A DNA stretch of 64,000 nt. Origin: Rheinheimera sp. EpRS3. Lineage in GTDB: Bacteria > Pseudomonadota > Gammaproteobacteria > Enterobacterales > Alteromonadaceae. Positions within the stretch are counted from its first letter, which is position 1. Every line of letters begins with the position of its first letter. A program made the translations under genes and the position numbers. The notes beneath the pieces are model-generated. The model worked only from the letters and a program-made list of their open reading frames with translations. It was not told where the DNA came from and ran no database searches. Positions 1 to 7,688 of the stretch are shown piece by piece. The stretch covers positions 434,001-498,000 of the forward strand of contig NZ_LNQS01000009.1 in assembly GCF_001513785.1 (NCBI RefSeq), written 5' to 3'.

Positions 1-455
1 GAAATCCGGAGCTGTCCGGCACTTTTATTGTCAGACCAGATGGTAAAGTATCGACTTCTCTAGTTGAAGACGTTCCTGTCAGTGGTAAAACCCCAACTCA
101 GGTTGCCCGTGATATGGAGGCTATTCTGAGCAAATATATCCGCGATCCTGTTGTTACTGTGTCGGTGACCAATTTTGTCGGTCCATACAGTGAGCAGGTA
201 CGGGTAATAGGCGCAGCAGCCAACCCTCAGGCTATTAGTTATCGTCAGTATATGACGGTGCTTGATTTGATGATTGCAGTTGGCGGCTTAACTGAATTTG
301 CTAACGGTAACGGTGCCAAGCTGGTAAGAACTAAAGATGGCCAGCAAATAACATTTAATGTCAGGCTTGATGACCTTATCCGCGATGGTGAAATTGCTGC
401 CAACGTAGATATGTTGCCTGGCGACGTAGTAATTATTCCGGAAGCATGGTTTTAA
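1..455 (+). CDS. Polysaccharide export outer-membrane protein, XrtA/PEP-CTERM type (5' end outside window)
   Basis: The frame is open from base 3, so the start codon lies left of the window and only the last 150 residues are present. The visible part begins in a Poly_export domain (residues NPELSG then VRPDGKVSTSLVEDV) and continues into one SLBB-like ligand-binding domain around VRVIGAAANPQAISYRQYM. It ends with LPGDVVIIPEAWF, a tail typical of the Wza-like export proteins found in exosortase (XrtA) exopolysaccharide loci. Such proteins form the outer-membrane channel for exopolysaccharide. The next gene starts 39 bases downstream and encodes the partner chain-length protein, so the two probably share an mRNA. 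The family call is strong; the XrtA subtype rests on the neighbours. Confidence 0.88.
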   Translation, partial: NPELSGTFIVRPDGKVSTSLVEDVPVSGKTPTQVARDMEAILSKYIRDPVVTVSVTNFVGPYSEQVRVIGAAANPQAISYRQYMTVLDLMIAVGGLTEFANGNGAKLVRTKDGQQITFNVRLDDLIRDGEIAANVDMLPGDVVIIPEAWF

Positions 456-494
456 GCAGCGCGGATACGCTGGTTAAGGTTCAGGGAGTGACTG

Positions 495-2090
495 ATGAAA
501 GAACTGCAACAAGCGATTGAGCAGGTACGCACCTATATTCAGGGTGTGTGGTTGCGCAGGCGCTATATCGTAATTACCGCCTGGCTGATTTGCCCGGTGG
601 GCTGGGTGTATGTGTACAACATGCCGCCCACGTTCGAAGCTAATGCTAAATTGTACGTAGAAACCAGCACTGTGCTGGAACCTCTGTTGCGGGGCCTGGC
701 CTTGCGAACTAACTCTGAAGATGAAATCAAGCTGATGGCGCGTACCCTGCTAAGCAGGCCGAATCTGGAAAAAATTGCCAGAGCGACCGATCTTGATATT
801 CAGGCTAAAGATGAAAAAGCTTTTGAAGACCTGATAAATACTCTGCAAAAAGAAATTAAAATATCGGCGTCCGGCCGCGAAAATATTTATGTCATTGCCT
901 ACAACAACCCACAGCCACAAATGGCACTTAAAGTGGTGCAGGAAACGCTGAACAACTTTGTTGAAGGGCGCATTGGTTCAAGCCGTGCTGACTCTCAGAC
1001 CGCAGAGCGCTTTTTAACCGACCAGATATCAGATTACGAGCGTCGCCTGATCGAGGCTGAACTTCGGTTGTCAGATTTTAAAAAGCACCGGATGAATATG
1101 CTGCCGGGTAATCAAAGTGATTATTACAGTCAGATCAGTGACGAAAAGAAACGTCTTGAAGAAGCTAATCTGGCCCTTAAGGAGCTGGAAACCCGGCTTG
1201 CGTCATCTAAAAGCCAATTGCTGGGTGAAGAGCCCGTATTTGGTGTTATGCCTTATTCCGGCAGTGCCAACAGGCCAGCCACCCAATTTGACGAGCGCAT
1301 AAGAACCTTACAGTCACAACTGGATAATCTGCTGATCCGCTATACAGAGTTTCATCCTGATGTGCTGGAAACCAAACGATTACTTCAGCAGTTGGAACAA
1401 CAACGTGACACTGAGTTTGAAGCTTTGGCGCAAATGTCGTCAGAAAATCCGGGACAAAGCAGTAACCTGAATCAGAATGCGGTTTATCAAGAGTTACGTA
1501 TCAGCGTTTCACGGCTGGAGTCTGAAGTGGCTTCTACACGTGTGCGGGTACAGGCTTATCAGGACAGAGTAACGGCACTTGAGAGCAGGCTTAACCTGAT
1601 CCCAGAGATTGAAGCGGAATTTACCGGCCTGAACCGTGATTATGATATTACCAAGTCTAAGTATGAAGCTTTGCTGGCCCGCAGAGAGTCAATGGAATTG
1701 TCCCGTCGTGCAGACGCATCATCTCAGGATGTGCAGTTTAATGTCATAGAGCCACCACGTGTGCCTCTAACACCTTCAGGGCCAAACCGTGGGTTGTTTT
1801 ACTCGCTGGTGCTGTTAGTGGGGTTAGGCGCCGGGATATTTATGGCGTTTGTACGTAGCTTGATTTCGCCAGTACTTACAAGCGCTGTGCAATTACAAAG
1901 TATTAGCGATTATCCGGTGTTCGGTGTGGTGTCGCACACCGATAAACACGCTATTCTAAAGCAGGTGCGATTGCATTTTCTGTATTTTGCCATGCTAAGT
2001 GGCGGCTTATTGCTATGTTATGCAGCGTTGTTAAGTAACGAAGTGCTGTTTGGCCGATCTGCCGAGCTGTTGTTGAGGGTAATCCGGTGA
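495..2090 (+). CDS. XrtA-system polysaccharide chain-length determinant (Wzz/GumC-like)
   Basis: This 531-residue inner-membrane protein has the polysaccharide co-polymerase layout: a transmembrane segment near residues 24-42, a long periplasmic part rich in coiled coil (about residues 150-400), and a hydrophobic segment near 433-455 preceded by the Pro-rich PPRVPLTPSGPNR stretch. A further hydrophobic segment lies near 490-515. The length and N-terminus (VLEPLLRGLALRTN) match the chain-length proteins of PEP-CTERM loci (about 500 residues), which are longer than Wzz. Unlike some GumC/Wzc proteins it carries no kinase domain; that activity is in the next gene, whose GTG start overlaps this stop by 4 bases (GTGA), so the two are probably translationally coupled. 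It should control exopolysaccharide length together with the kinase. Confidence 0.92.
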   Translation: MKELQQAIEQVRTYIQGVWLRRRYIVITAWLICPVGWVYVYNMPPTFEANAKLYVETSTVLEPLLRGLALRTNSEDEIKLMARTLLSRPNLEKIARATDLDIQAKDEKAFEDLINTLQKEIKISASGRENIYVIAYNNPQPQMALKVVQETLNNFVEGRIGSSRADSQTAERFLTDQISDYERRLIEAELRLSDFKKHRMNMLPGNQSDYYSQISDEKKRLEEANLALKELETRLASSKSQLLGEEPVFGVMPYSGSANRPATQFDERIRTLQSQLDNLLIRYTEFHPDVLETKRLLQQLEQQRDTEFEALAQMSSENPGQSSNLNQNAVYQELRISVSRLESEVASTRVRVQAYQDRVTALESRLNLIPEIEAEFTGLNRDYDITKSKYEALLARRESMELSRRADASSQDVQFNVIEPPRVPLTPSGPNRGLFYSLVLLVGLGAGIFMAFVRSLISPVLTSAVQLQSISDYPVFGVVSHTDKHAILKQVRLHFLYFAMLSGGLLLCYAALLSNEVLFGRSAELLLRVIR

Positions 2091-3037
2091 GTATTATTGA
2101 AAAAGCCATAAGAAAACAGTCTGATTCGTCTGGCAAACAAGCGGATACTACACTGGAGCGTGCACAGCAGGTAACAGCACCTGATATCGATGCACCATTG
2201 CAGCAAGATGCTGCAGCGCCAAGACATGAGCCTGTTTACAGTGCTGTAGCACAGGACAGTGCTTCATCAGAAGAGCAAGCTGTAACAGGAGACTCTCAGG
2301 GGTATAAACCTTCTATAGTGCTGGACCTGAAAATACTGGAGCAAAAAAACTTTGTTTCATTATCCAGTGAGCGCCGTCTTATCAATGAAGAATACCGTGT
2401 TATTAAACGCAAGCTTATCAGTAACGCGTTTGGTGCGCTTAGCGGTACGTTAAAACACCCGAACCTGATTCTGGTTAGCAGTTCAAGACCGGGGGAGGGC
2501 AAAACCTTTTCTGCGATTAATCTGGCTCTTAGCATTGCACTGGAGCAGGACAAAACAGTGTTGCTGGTAGACAGTGATGTATTGCGTCCCAGCGTATCAA
2601 AAACACTTAATATTCATCATGATATAGGTTTGACAGATTATTTGCTGTCAAGCGACATTAAGGTATCGGATATCATTCTGAGCACCAATGTCGATCGGCT
2701 GAAAATTATTACTGCCGGACGGCCGCATCACCTATCCACCGAACTGCTTGCCAGCGAACGCATGTTGATGCTGGTAAATGAGTTTGCCTCGCGTTATTCA
2801 GACCGTATTGTTATTTTCGATGCCCCACCGCTGCTGGGTGTGAATGAAACTGCTGTAATGGCTTCTATGTGCGGTCAGGCAGTTGTAGTAGTTGAAGAAA
2901 ATCACTCTAAACTGGCAGAAATAGAACAGGCAGTGGCATTGTTGCCTAAAGACATTGCGATTGGATTTTTAATCAACAAGGCTCACCGTAATCAGGGTAA
3001 AGGTTACGGTTACGGTTATTATTATGGCGCGGGCTAA
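2087..3037 (+). CDS. XrtA-associated tyrosine autokinase (BY-kinase)
   Basis: This 316-residue cytoplasmic bacterial tyrosine kinase has a variable N-terminal 70 residues and then a CpsD/Wzc-type P-loop domain. The Walker A motif is RPGEGKTFSAIN, the Walker A' motif is LLVDSDVLRPS, and the Walker B motif is IVIFDAPPLL. The C-terminus is a tyrosine cluster (YGYGYYYGAG), the usual autophosphorylation tail. The start is GTG at 2087, overlapping the stop of the chain-length gene. The last 14 bases overlap the start of the next gene. The kinase probably cycles with the chain-length protein to pace polymer export. The family is certain; the XrtA assignment comes from context. Confidence 0.93.
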   Translation: MSIIEKAIRKQSDSSGKQADTTLERAQQVTAPDIDAPLQQDAAAPRHEPVYSAVAQDSASSEEQAVTGDSQGYKPSIVLDLKILEQKNFVSLSSERRLINEEYRVIKRKLISNAFGALSGTLKHPNLILVSSSRPGEGKTFSAINLALSIALEQDKTVLLVDSDVLRPSVSKTLNIHHDIGLTDYLLSSDIKVSDIILSTNVDRLKIITAGRPHHLSTELLASERMLMLVNEFASRYSDRIVIFDAPPLLGVNETAVMASMCGQAVVVVEENHSKLAEIEQAVALLPKDIAIGFLINKAHRNQGKGYGYGYYYGAG

Positions 3038-4652
3038 AACCGTACTGTACTACCCAGCCAAATTAACCCCGCTGGTTACTGCTATTGCTGCATTGCTGGC
3101 ACCTGCACAGGTGCTATCGGCAAAAACAGACATTAAGCCTGAAATAGAAACCCGTACCTATGGTTACTGGATCAGAGACGAACAGGCTGGTGGTGGCCTG
3201 GATAAGGGGATGGCTGCCTTACTGAAACCCTCAGTTGCTATTAACCTTACCGGTAAGAATGCTTCTTCAGCACTGTTTTTACAAAATGAATCAGTATGGT
3301 ATGACGACTCGCAACGTACACATAAAAGCCTGGATAAATATAGCTGGCGCAATATCTTCAATGCATACGATGATCGTGTCAGCCTGGGTTTAAGTGCCGA
3401 TTCAGGTTATCGGATCCGTGATTCACGCAATGGTGTATTCTCCGATATTATTACCGGCACTGAGAATCTGTCTAAAACCAGCAATTACGGTGCTAATGCA
3501 AATTTCCGGACGTCACAAACGGCAGATGTTAATGCTCAGCTGGGCCTGGCTTACAATAAGCTGAGTTCCAGGCAGCCTGAATTACAGGATAATTTCGGTG
3601 ATTTCGACAATGATACCTTAACTACCTTTCTTGCACTTGGTAGTGCACAACGTCAGTCTCCTTTGTTTTGGCAATTATCCGCAAATTACAATAAAACCGG
3701 GCGTGATGGCAACAGAGGGGATTTTGTCAGTAAAAGGGCTAGTGGTACAGCTGGTTTACCGTTGCTGCCCAGTTTGTCAATGATAGTGCGCGGCAGCTAT
3801 GATGAAAACGACAATACTTCTGGCTATGCCAATGAGTTTAGATCATATGGTTTGGGCCTTGAGTATCAGTTTGGCCAGGCATCGCGGATTAATGTTACGC
3901 AAAACTGGGCAACACGCTCTGTCGGTGAGCAGCAGGACGATATTGACGAAACTTATCTTGCGGCCGAAGTTTTTTTGGCACCAACGCGGCGAACGTCTTT
4001 GTCATATAGTCTTGACCGGCGTTATTTTGGCCGTAGCTCGAATTTGCAAGGGCAATACAATCTCAGGTTTTTGTCAGTCAGGTTGTCAGTTCGTGAGGAT
4101 GTGCAGACATTATCTTCTTTTGACCAGATTATTGAAGATCTTGGTATTTTTGTCTGTCCCGATGGCGCTGCTCAGTTTACAGACTGTTTTAGGCCGCCAA
4201 CAAATAACTATCAGTTAGGCACCGGAGAATCGTTTCAACAGCTGTTTAATGCAGAGCTTGAGCTAAGCGAGGAACTGATTAAGCGCAGAACTGCGGCAAT
4301 GACAATAGGCTACAATAAAAGCCGCCTGGCGTTGAGTGTAATGCTTAGCCGAAGTGAAGATGAGTATGTTGAAACCGAACGTGAAAATAACCGTAATTCT
4401 TTCTCTGTTCAGTCGTCCTGGAAGTTGTCGAAACACTCCAGCTTGCTACTTAATGGCAATTATTACGATATTAACTATTTGACCGATGAACGCGAAGACA
4501 AAAACTTATCTGTAGAAATGGGCATTAAGCGCAAGTTGAATGAACGTTCTGAGATTAAAGCTATGCTAAAACGTATCAGCCGCAATTCGTCAGTAGACAG
4601 TTTTGATCTTACTGAAAACAGAGTCTGGTTAAGTTACACGATACGCCTGTAA
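3024..4652 (+). CDS. PEP-CTERM/XrtA-associated outer-membrane beta-barrel protein (TIGR03016-like)
   Basis: A 542-residue protein with a cleavable-looking signal peptide (hydrophobic stretch near residues 14-32 ending in LSA) followed by many alternating hydrophobic/polar strands with aromatic ends. It ends RVWLSYTIRL, consistent with an outer-membrane barrel C-terminus. Proteins like this follow the tyrosine kinase in exosortase exopolysaccharide loci and are annotated as PEP-CTERM-associated proteins of unknown role. An outer-membrane role in export or modification of the polymer is inference. The ATG at 3024 lies inside the end of the kinase gene (14-base overlap), which supports coupled translation. 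Confidence 0.82.
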   Translation: MARAKTVLYYPAKLTPLVTAIAALLAPAQVLSAKTDIKPEIETRTYGYWIRDEQAGGGLDKGMAALLKPSVAINLTGKNASSALFLQNESVWYDDSQRTHKSLDKYSWRNIFNAYDDRVSLGLSADSGYRIRDSRNGVFSDIITGTENLSKTSNYGANANFRTSQTADVNAQLGLAYNKLSSRQPELQDNFGDFDNDTLTTFLALGSAQRQSPLFWQLSANYNKTGRDGNRGDFVSKRASGTAGLPLLPSLSMIVRGSYDENDNTSGYANEFRSYGLGLEYQFGQASRINVTQNWATRSVGEQQDDIDETYLAAEVFLAPTRRTSLSYSLDRRYFGRSSNLQGQYNLRFLSVRLSVREDVQTLSSFDQIIEDLGIFVCPDGAAQFTDCFRPPTNNYQLGTGESFQQLFNAELELSEELIKRRTAAMTIGYNKSRLALSVMLSRSEDEYVETERENNRNSFSVQSSWKLSKHSSLLLNGNYYDINYLTDEREDKNLSVEMGIKRKLNERSEIKAMLKRISRNSSVDSFDLTENRVWLSYTIRL

Positions 4653-4683
4653 TTGCAGGCGCATCGGCGTCGTTATGCAGTGT

Positions 4684-5685
4684 TTATGATTCTTTATTAT
4701 CTCTGCTGTTGAGTAATTGCTGCTGTCGTTTAAGCAACACATCCAGCTCTTTTGCCATGCGGATCTTTTGCTCCAGGGCACTGTCAAGCACCGCCGACAA
4801 TTCACTTAGCATACTCTGGGTTGATACTGCCTGAGGTTGCTGCACTGACATTGCAGGCGCGGATGGTTGCTGGTTGGCAATCTCTTGCGACAATTCCTCC
4901 AGTACAGTTTTGACATGCTCTGCAGTAATAACCGGGCACTCTTCCAAATAACCAAATAACAGTATTCTGTCCATTACGGTATTAATTTTTCGCGGTATGC
5001 CGCGGCTATGTTGCTGAATAAGGGCGAAACAGGCGTCTTGTAAGATACCGGCGTTGCCGCCAGCTTGTAGCAAACGGTATTGGATATAGGCTTTGGTATC
5101 TTCAATCTGAAATGCTGAGAGATTTGATGATGCAATAATTCTTTGACGAAATTGCTCCATATTCTCGGCTTGAATAATGGCATTTAATTCATTTTGACCC
5201 AACAGAAAACTTTGTAACAGTGGTTTACCATTGAGTTGAAAATTAGACAGCATGCGCAGCTCTTCAATAGAGGCCAGCGGTAAGTTTTGGGCTTCATCTA
5301 CCAGCAGCAGTGCTCTGCGATGCTGTGAATGCAGGCGTTTAAGATAGCTGTAGATAGCATCAAGATAGCTGGCTTTAGTATGCTCGGTTACCACCAAATT
5401 AAAACAGGACGCAATCATCCGAATAAGGTCGTCAGGTTCCAGTTTTGATGTGACAATCTGTTTGGCAATAATTTCGTCCTGATTCAACTGACTTAACAAC
5501 TGGTTGGCAATAGTAGTTTTTCCGGTGCCAACATCACCCGTGATGACAATAAAACCCTCACCCTGGCTTAATCCATACTGTAAATAGGCGAGGGCGCGCT
5601 TATGCAGTTTGCTGGCATAAAACAAGTTCAGGCTTGGTGTAAGCTGAAATGGCCGTTCCTTTAACCCGTAGTACTTTTCGTACAT
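4684..5685 (-). CDS. ExeA-like secretion ATPase of the PEP-CTERM locus (TIGR03015-like)
   Basis: A 333-residue AAA+ ATPase that starts with the family signature MYEKYYGLKERPFQLTPS. It has Walker A GDVGTGKTT near residues 50-58 and Walker B RRALLLVDEAQN near residues 124-135. The last 60 residues are Gln-rich and probably disordered or coiled. AAA+ proteins of this type sit in XrtA exopolysaccharide loci; ExeA homologues drive transport across the wall, but the substrate here is unknown. It is unusual that the gene is convergent with the rest of the locus, 31 bases from the barrel gene, rather than in line with it. A good ribosome site (AAGGA, 8 bases upstream) supports the ATG. Confidence 0.88.
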   Translation of the reverse strand: MYEKYYGLKERPFQLTPSLNLFYASKLHKRALAYLQYGLSQGEGFIVITGDVGTGKTTIANQLLSQLNQDEIIAKQIVTSKLEPDDLIRMIASCFNLVVTEHTKASYLDAIYSYLKRLHSQHRRALLLVDEAQNLPLASIEELRMLSNFQLNGKPLLQSFLLGQNELNAIIQAENMEQFRQRIIASSNLSAFQIEDTKAYIQYRLLQAGGNAGILQDACFALIQQHSRGIPRKINTVMDRILLFGYLEECPVITAEHVKTVLEELSQEIANQQPSAPAMSVQQPQAVSTQSMLSELSAVLDSALEQKIRMAKELDVLLKRQQQLLNSRDNKES

Positions 5686-6033
5686 AGTGAAAATCCTTTT
5701 ATAGTAACGCAGGTCTTAATTACCGCGCTTGCGGCTTGTCTGATGTGGCTTAGTTTATACAAAAAACAGCCATAACACGATGCTGACAGGCAAATGCGGC
5801 AGGGGTTTTTTCTCTTTACCTGCAGCTGGCTTAAATCGATATCGTTAAATCGTTCGCTAAGCTGTTATAAAGTCTGTAATTTCAGCAGTTTTTGCCTGCA
5901 AATTCAGCATTGCGTTTAAAAAACGTCCGAACGATAAAAGCTGCTGAAAAAACTGTTGACACATTTTCAGTGGCACCCTAGAATGCGCCCCGTGTTCAGC
6001 GCTAACGCAGGTTAGCAAAAAGCACAAAAGTGT
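5686..6033. other. 348-base intergenic region between the ATPase gene and the tRNA cluster
   Basis: No convincing gene was found here on either strand. The left part holds the leader of the minus-strand ATPase gene, including its AAGGA ribosome site and a TATAAA-like -10 candidate. The right part holds the tRNA promoter described separately. An open frame that runs through 5857-6162 on the minus strand covers the tRNA genes and has no family resemblance, so I treat it as chance. Confidence 0.6.
5956..5984 (+). promoter_or_regulatory. Sigma-70 promoter of the tRNA cluster with stringent-type discriminator
   Basis: A perfect -35 box TTGACA (5956-5961), a 17-base spacer and a TAGAAT -10 box (5979-5984) lie about 50 bases before tRNA-Ala. 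The -10 is followed directly by GCGCCCC, a GC-rich discriminator of the kind known to make stable-RNA promoters sensitive to ppGpp. Confidence 0.88.
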
Positions 6034-6109
<76 letters not shown>

Positions 6110-6123
6110 AGATTTTTTCGTGC

Positions 6124-6199
6124 GTCCCCTTCGTCTAGAGGCCTAGGACACCGCCCTTTCACGGCGGTAACAGGGGTTCGAATCCCCTAGGGGACGCCA
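6124..6199 (+). tRNA. tRNA-Glu (anticodon TTC), copy 1
   Basis: A 76-base cloverleaf with acceptor stem GTCCCCT/AGGGGAC, anticodon stem CCGCC/GGCGG with loop CTTTCAC (anticodon TTC), T-arm AGGGGTTCGAATCCCCT and encoded CCA. It follows tRNA-Ala by 14 bases and is identical over its length to the next gene. Confidence 0.97.
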
Positions 6200-6231
6200 A
6201 TTAATCTGCAATTTTGAATGAATGTCTTTGC

Positions 6232-6307
6232 GTCCCCTTCGTCTAGAGGCCTAGGACACCGCCCTTTCACGGCGGTAACAGGGGTTCGAATCCCCTAGGG
6301 GACGCCA
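6232..6307 (+). tRNA. tRNA-Glu (anticodon TTC), copy 2
   Basis: An identical second copy of the preceding tRNA-Glu gene, after a 32-base spacer. The shared upstream promoter and the tight spacing indicate one precursor transcript with all three tRNAs. Only a weak hairpin (6352-6365) follows, so the transcript end is not clear. Confidence 0.97.
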
Positions 6308-6391
6308 ATTCGCGTCATAATCTTAATTTACCAATACACATCCGCTAACAAACTCATCCTTGAGTCTTTACCTATTCTGTTTCAAACTCCA

Positions 6392-6982
6392 CTAATCTGT
6401 TTTTAACGCTGCCAATAGCTTGCCGACAAATTCACTAATCAGCGGCTGTGCCTGGCTGTTCGGATGTATGCCATCTGGTAGCATCAGCTCACTGTTAATT
6501 GCAATGTCGTCCATAAAAAACGGCCATAGTGTTATTTGATGTTTTTTTGCCAGTTGCGGGTATAAATCACTGAATTGTCTGCCGTAACGTGGTCCATAGT
6601 TTGGCGGAATGCGTATTTGCATTAACACCGGCGTGGCATTACTCTGCAGTATCAATGAAATAATGTTATTGAGGTTCGATTGCACAGTATCAATGGCAAA
6701 ACCGCGCAGGCCATCGTTACCGCCAAGCTCAATTAATACCGCGTCTGGTTGGTGTTGTTTTAACAGTGCGGGTAAACGTGCTAATCCGCCAGCGGTAGTT
6801 TCACCGCTGATGCTGGCATTAATCAACTGCCAGTCTTGCTGTTGCTGTTGTAGCAGGTGTGGCCAGCCCTGTTGCTGTTGCATGCCATAAGCTGCGCTAA
6901 GGCTGTCGCCAAGGATAAGTAATTTTTGTGCGAAACAAACCTGACTGAAAAATCCGATTAACAAAATTAAGAAAATACGCAT
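6392..6982 (-). CDS. tesA: Periplasmic SGNH-family arylesterase / lysophospholipase (TesA-like)
   Basis: A 196-residue SGNH hydrolase with a signal peptide (MRIFLILLIGFFSQVCFA). Block I is LLILGDSLSAAYG with the nucleophile Ser, block II holds the Gly in ISGETT, block III is ELGGNDGLRG, and block V is LPDGIHPN with the catalytic Asp and His. These match E. coli TesA (thioesterase I/protease I/lysophospholipase L1), which cleaves acyl-thioesters and esters in the periplasm. It is divergent from ybbA, as in E. coli, and the two ATG codons overlap in a single CATG, so each gene's promoter must lie inside the other gene. Confidence 0.95.
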   Translation of the reverse strand: MRIFLILLIGFFSQVCFAQKLLILGDSLSAAYGMQQQQGWPHLLQQQQQDWQLINASISGETTAGGLARLPALLKQHQPDAVLIELGGNDGLRGFAIDTVQSNLNNIISLILQSNATPVLMQIRIPPNYGPRYGRQFSDLYPQLAKKHQITLWPFFMDDIAINSELMLPDGIHPNSQAQPLISEFVGKLLAALKTD

Positions 6983-7688
6983 GATGAAAATACCCGAAGT
7001 TCATATTAAGGCGGTTAACCTGGCTAAGAGCGTCAAAGTTACCGATGGTTCACTCACTATCCTGCATGATATCAGTTTGACTATCAATCGCGCTGAGACA
7101 GTTGCTATTGTCGGTGCTTCAGGCTCTGGTAAGTCAACATTATTGAGTTTACTGGCCGGACTGGATGTACCTACTGCCGGTGAAGTGCATTTAGCCGGGC
7201 ACTTGCTGCATACGCTTTCAGAAGATCAGCGTGCGGCAATCCGTGCCAGAGATGTGGGTTTTGTATTTCAATCGTTTTTGCTATTACCCAGTTTGACTGC
7301 GCTGGAAAACGTTACTTTGCCTGCTGAGCTTGCCGGTGATAAACAGGCTAGACAGCGCGGGCTGGAATTATTGCAGCAGGTTGGCCTGGCACAGCGGGCA
7401 CATTTTTATCCGGCGCAATTATCCGGTGGTGAACAACAGCGTGTTGCAATAGCGCGGGCTTTTATTACGCGCCCTGCAGTACTGTTCGCCGATGAGCCTT
7501 CAGCAAATCTTGATGCTACAACAGGACGTAAAATTGAAGATTTGCTGTTTAGTTTAAACGCTGAGCAGGGCACTACACTGGTGTTGGTAACACACAATGA
7601 TGAACTGGCCGCCCGCTGTCAGCGACAGCACCGGATGCAGGCCGGACGTTTTGTTAGTGCAAATGAGGAAATGGCGCATGTGGGCTAG
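6981..7688 (+). CDS. ybbA: ABC transporter ATP-binding protein YbbA (LolD/MacB-type)
   Basis: A 235-residue ATPase with Walker A GASGSGKST, Q-loop FVFQSFLLLP, signature LSGGEQQRVAIARA, Walker B VLFADEPSANLD and H-loop LVLVTHND. It is the partner of the FtsX-like permease encoded next; the two overlap by 11 bases. The family (MacB/LolD group) usually works mechanically on membrane-anchored or periplasmic substrates rather than as a classical importer. The YbbA/YbbP substrate is unknown, although a link with the neighbouring TesA hydrolase has long been suspected from conserved gene order. Two ATGs stand in tandem at 6981; either may be used. Confidence 0.95.
   Translation: MMKIPEVHIKAVNLAKSVKVTDGSLTILHDISLTINRAETVAIVGASGSGKSTLLSLLAGLDVPTAGEVHLAGHLLHTLSEDQRAAIRARDVGFVFQSFLLLPSLTALENVTLPAELAGDKQARQRGLELLQQVGLAQRAHFYPAQLSGGEQQRVAIARAFITRPAVLFADEPSANLDATTGRKIEDLLFSLNAEQGTTLVLVTHNDELAARCQRQHRMQAGRFVSANEEMAHVG

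Noticed and set aside
5971-5985. TGGCACCCTAGAATGC resembles a sigma-54 -24/-12 promoter, which would fit an exosortase locus.
   Set aside because: The GG to GC spacing is 11 rather than 10 and the sequence overlaps a better sigma-70 -10 box of the tRNA promoter.
6352-6365. ACTCA-TCCT-TGAGT hairpin after the tRNA-Glu genes as a terminator.
   Set aside because: The stem is only 5 bp and the T-tract is interrupted (CTTTACC).
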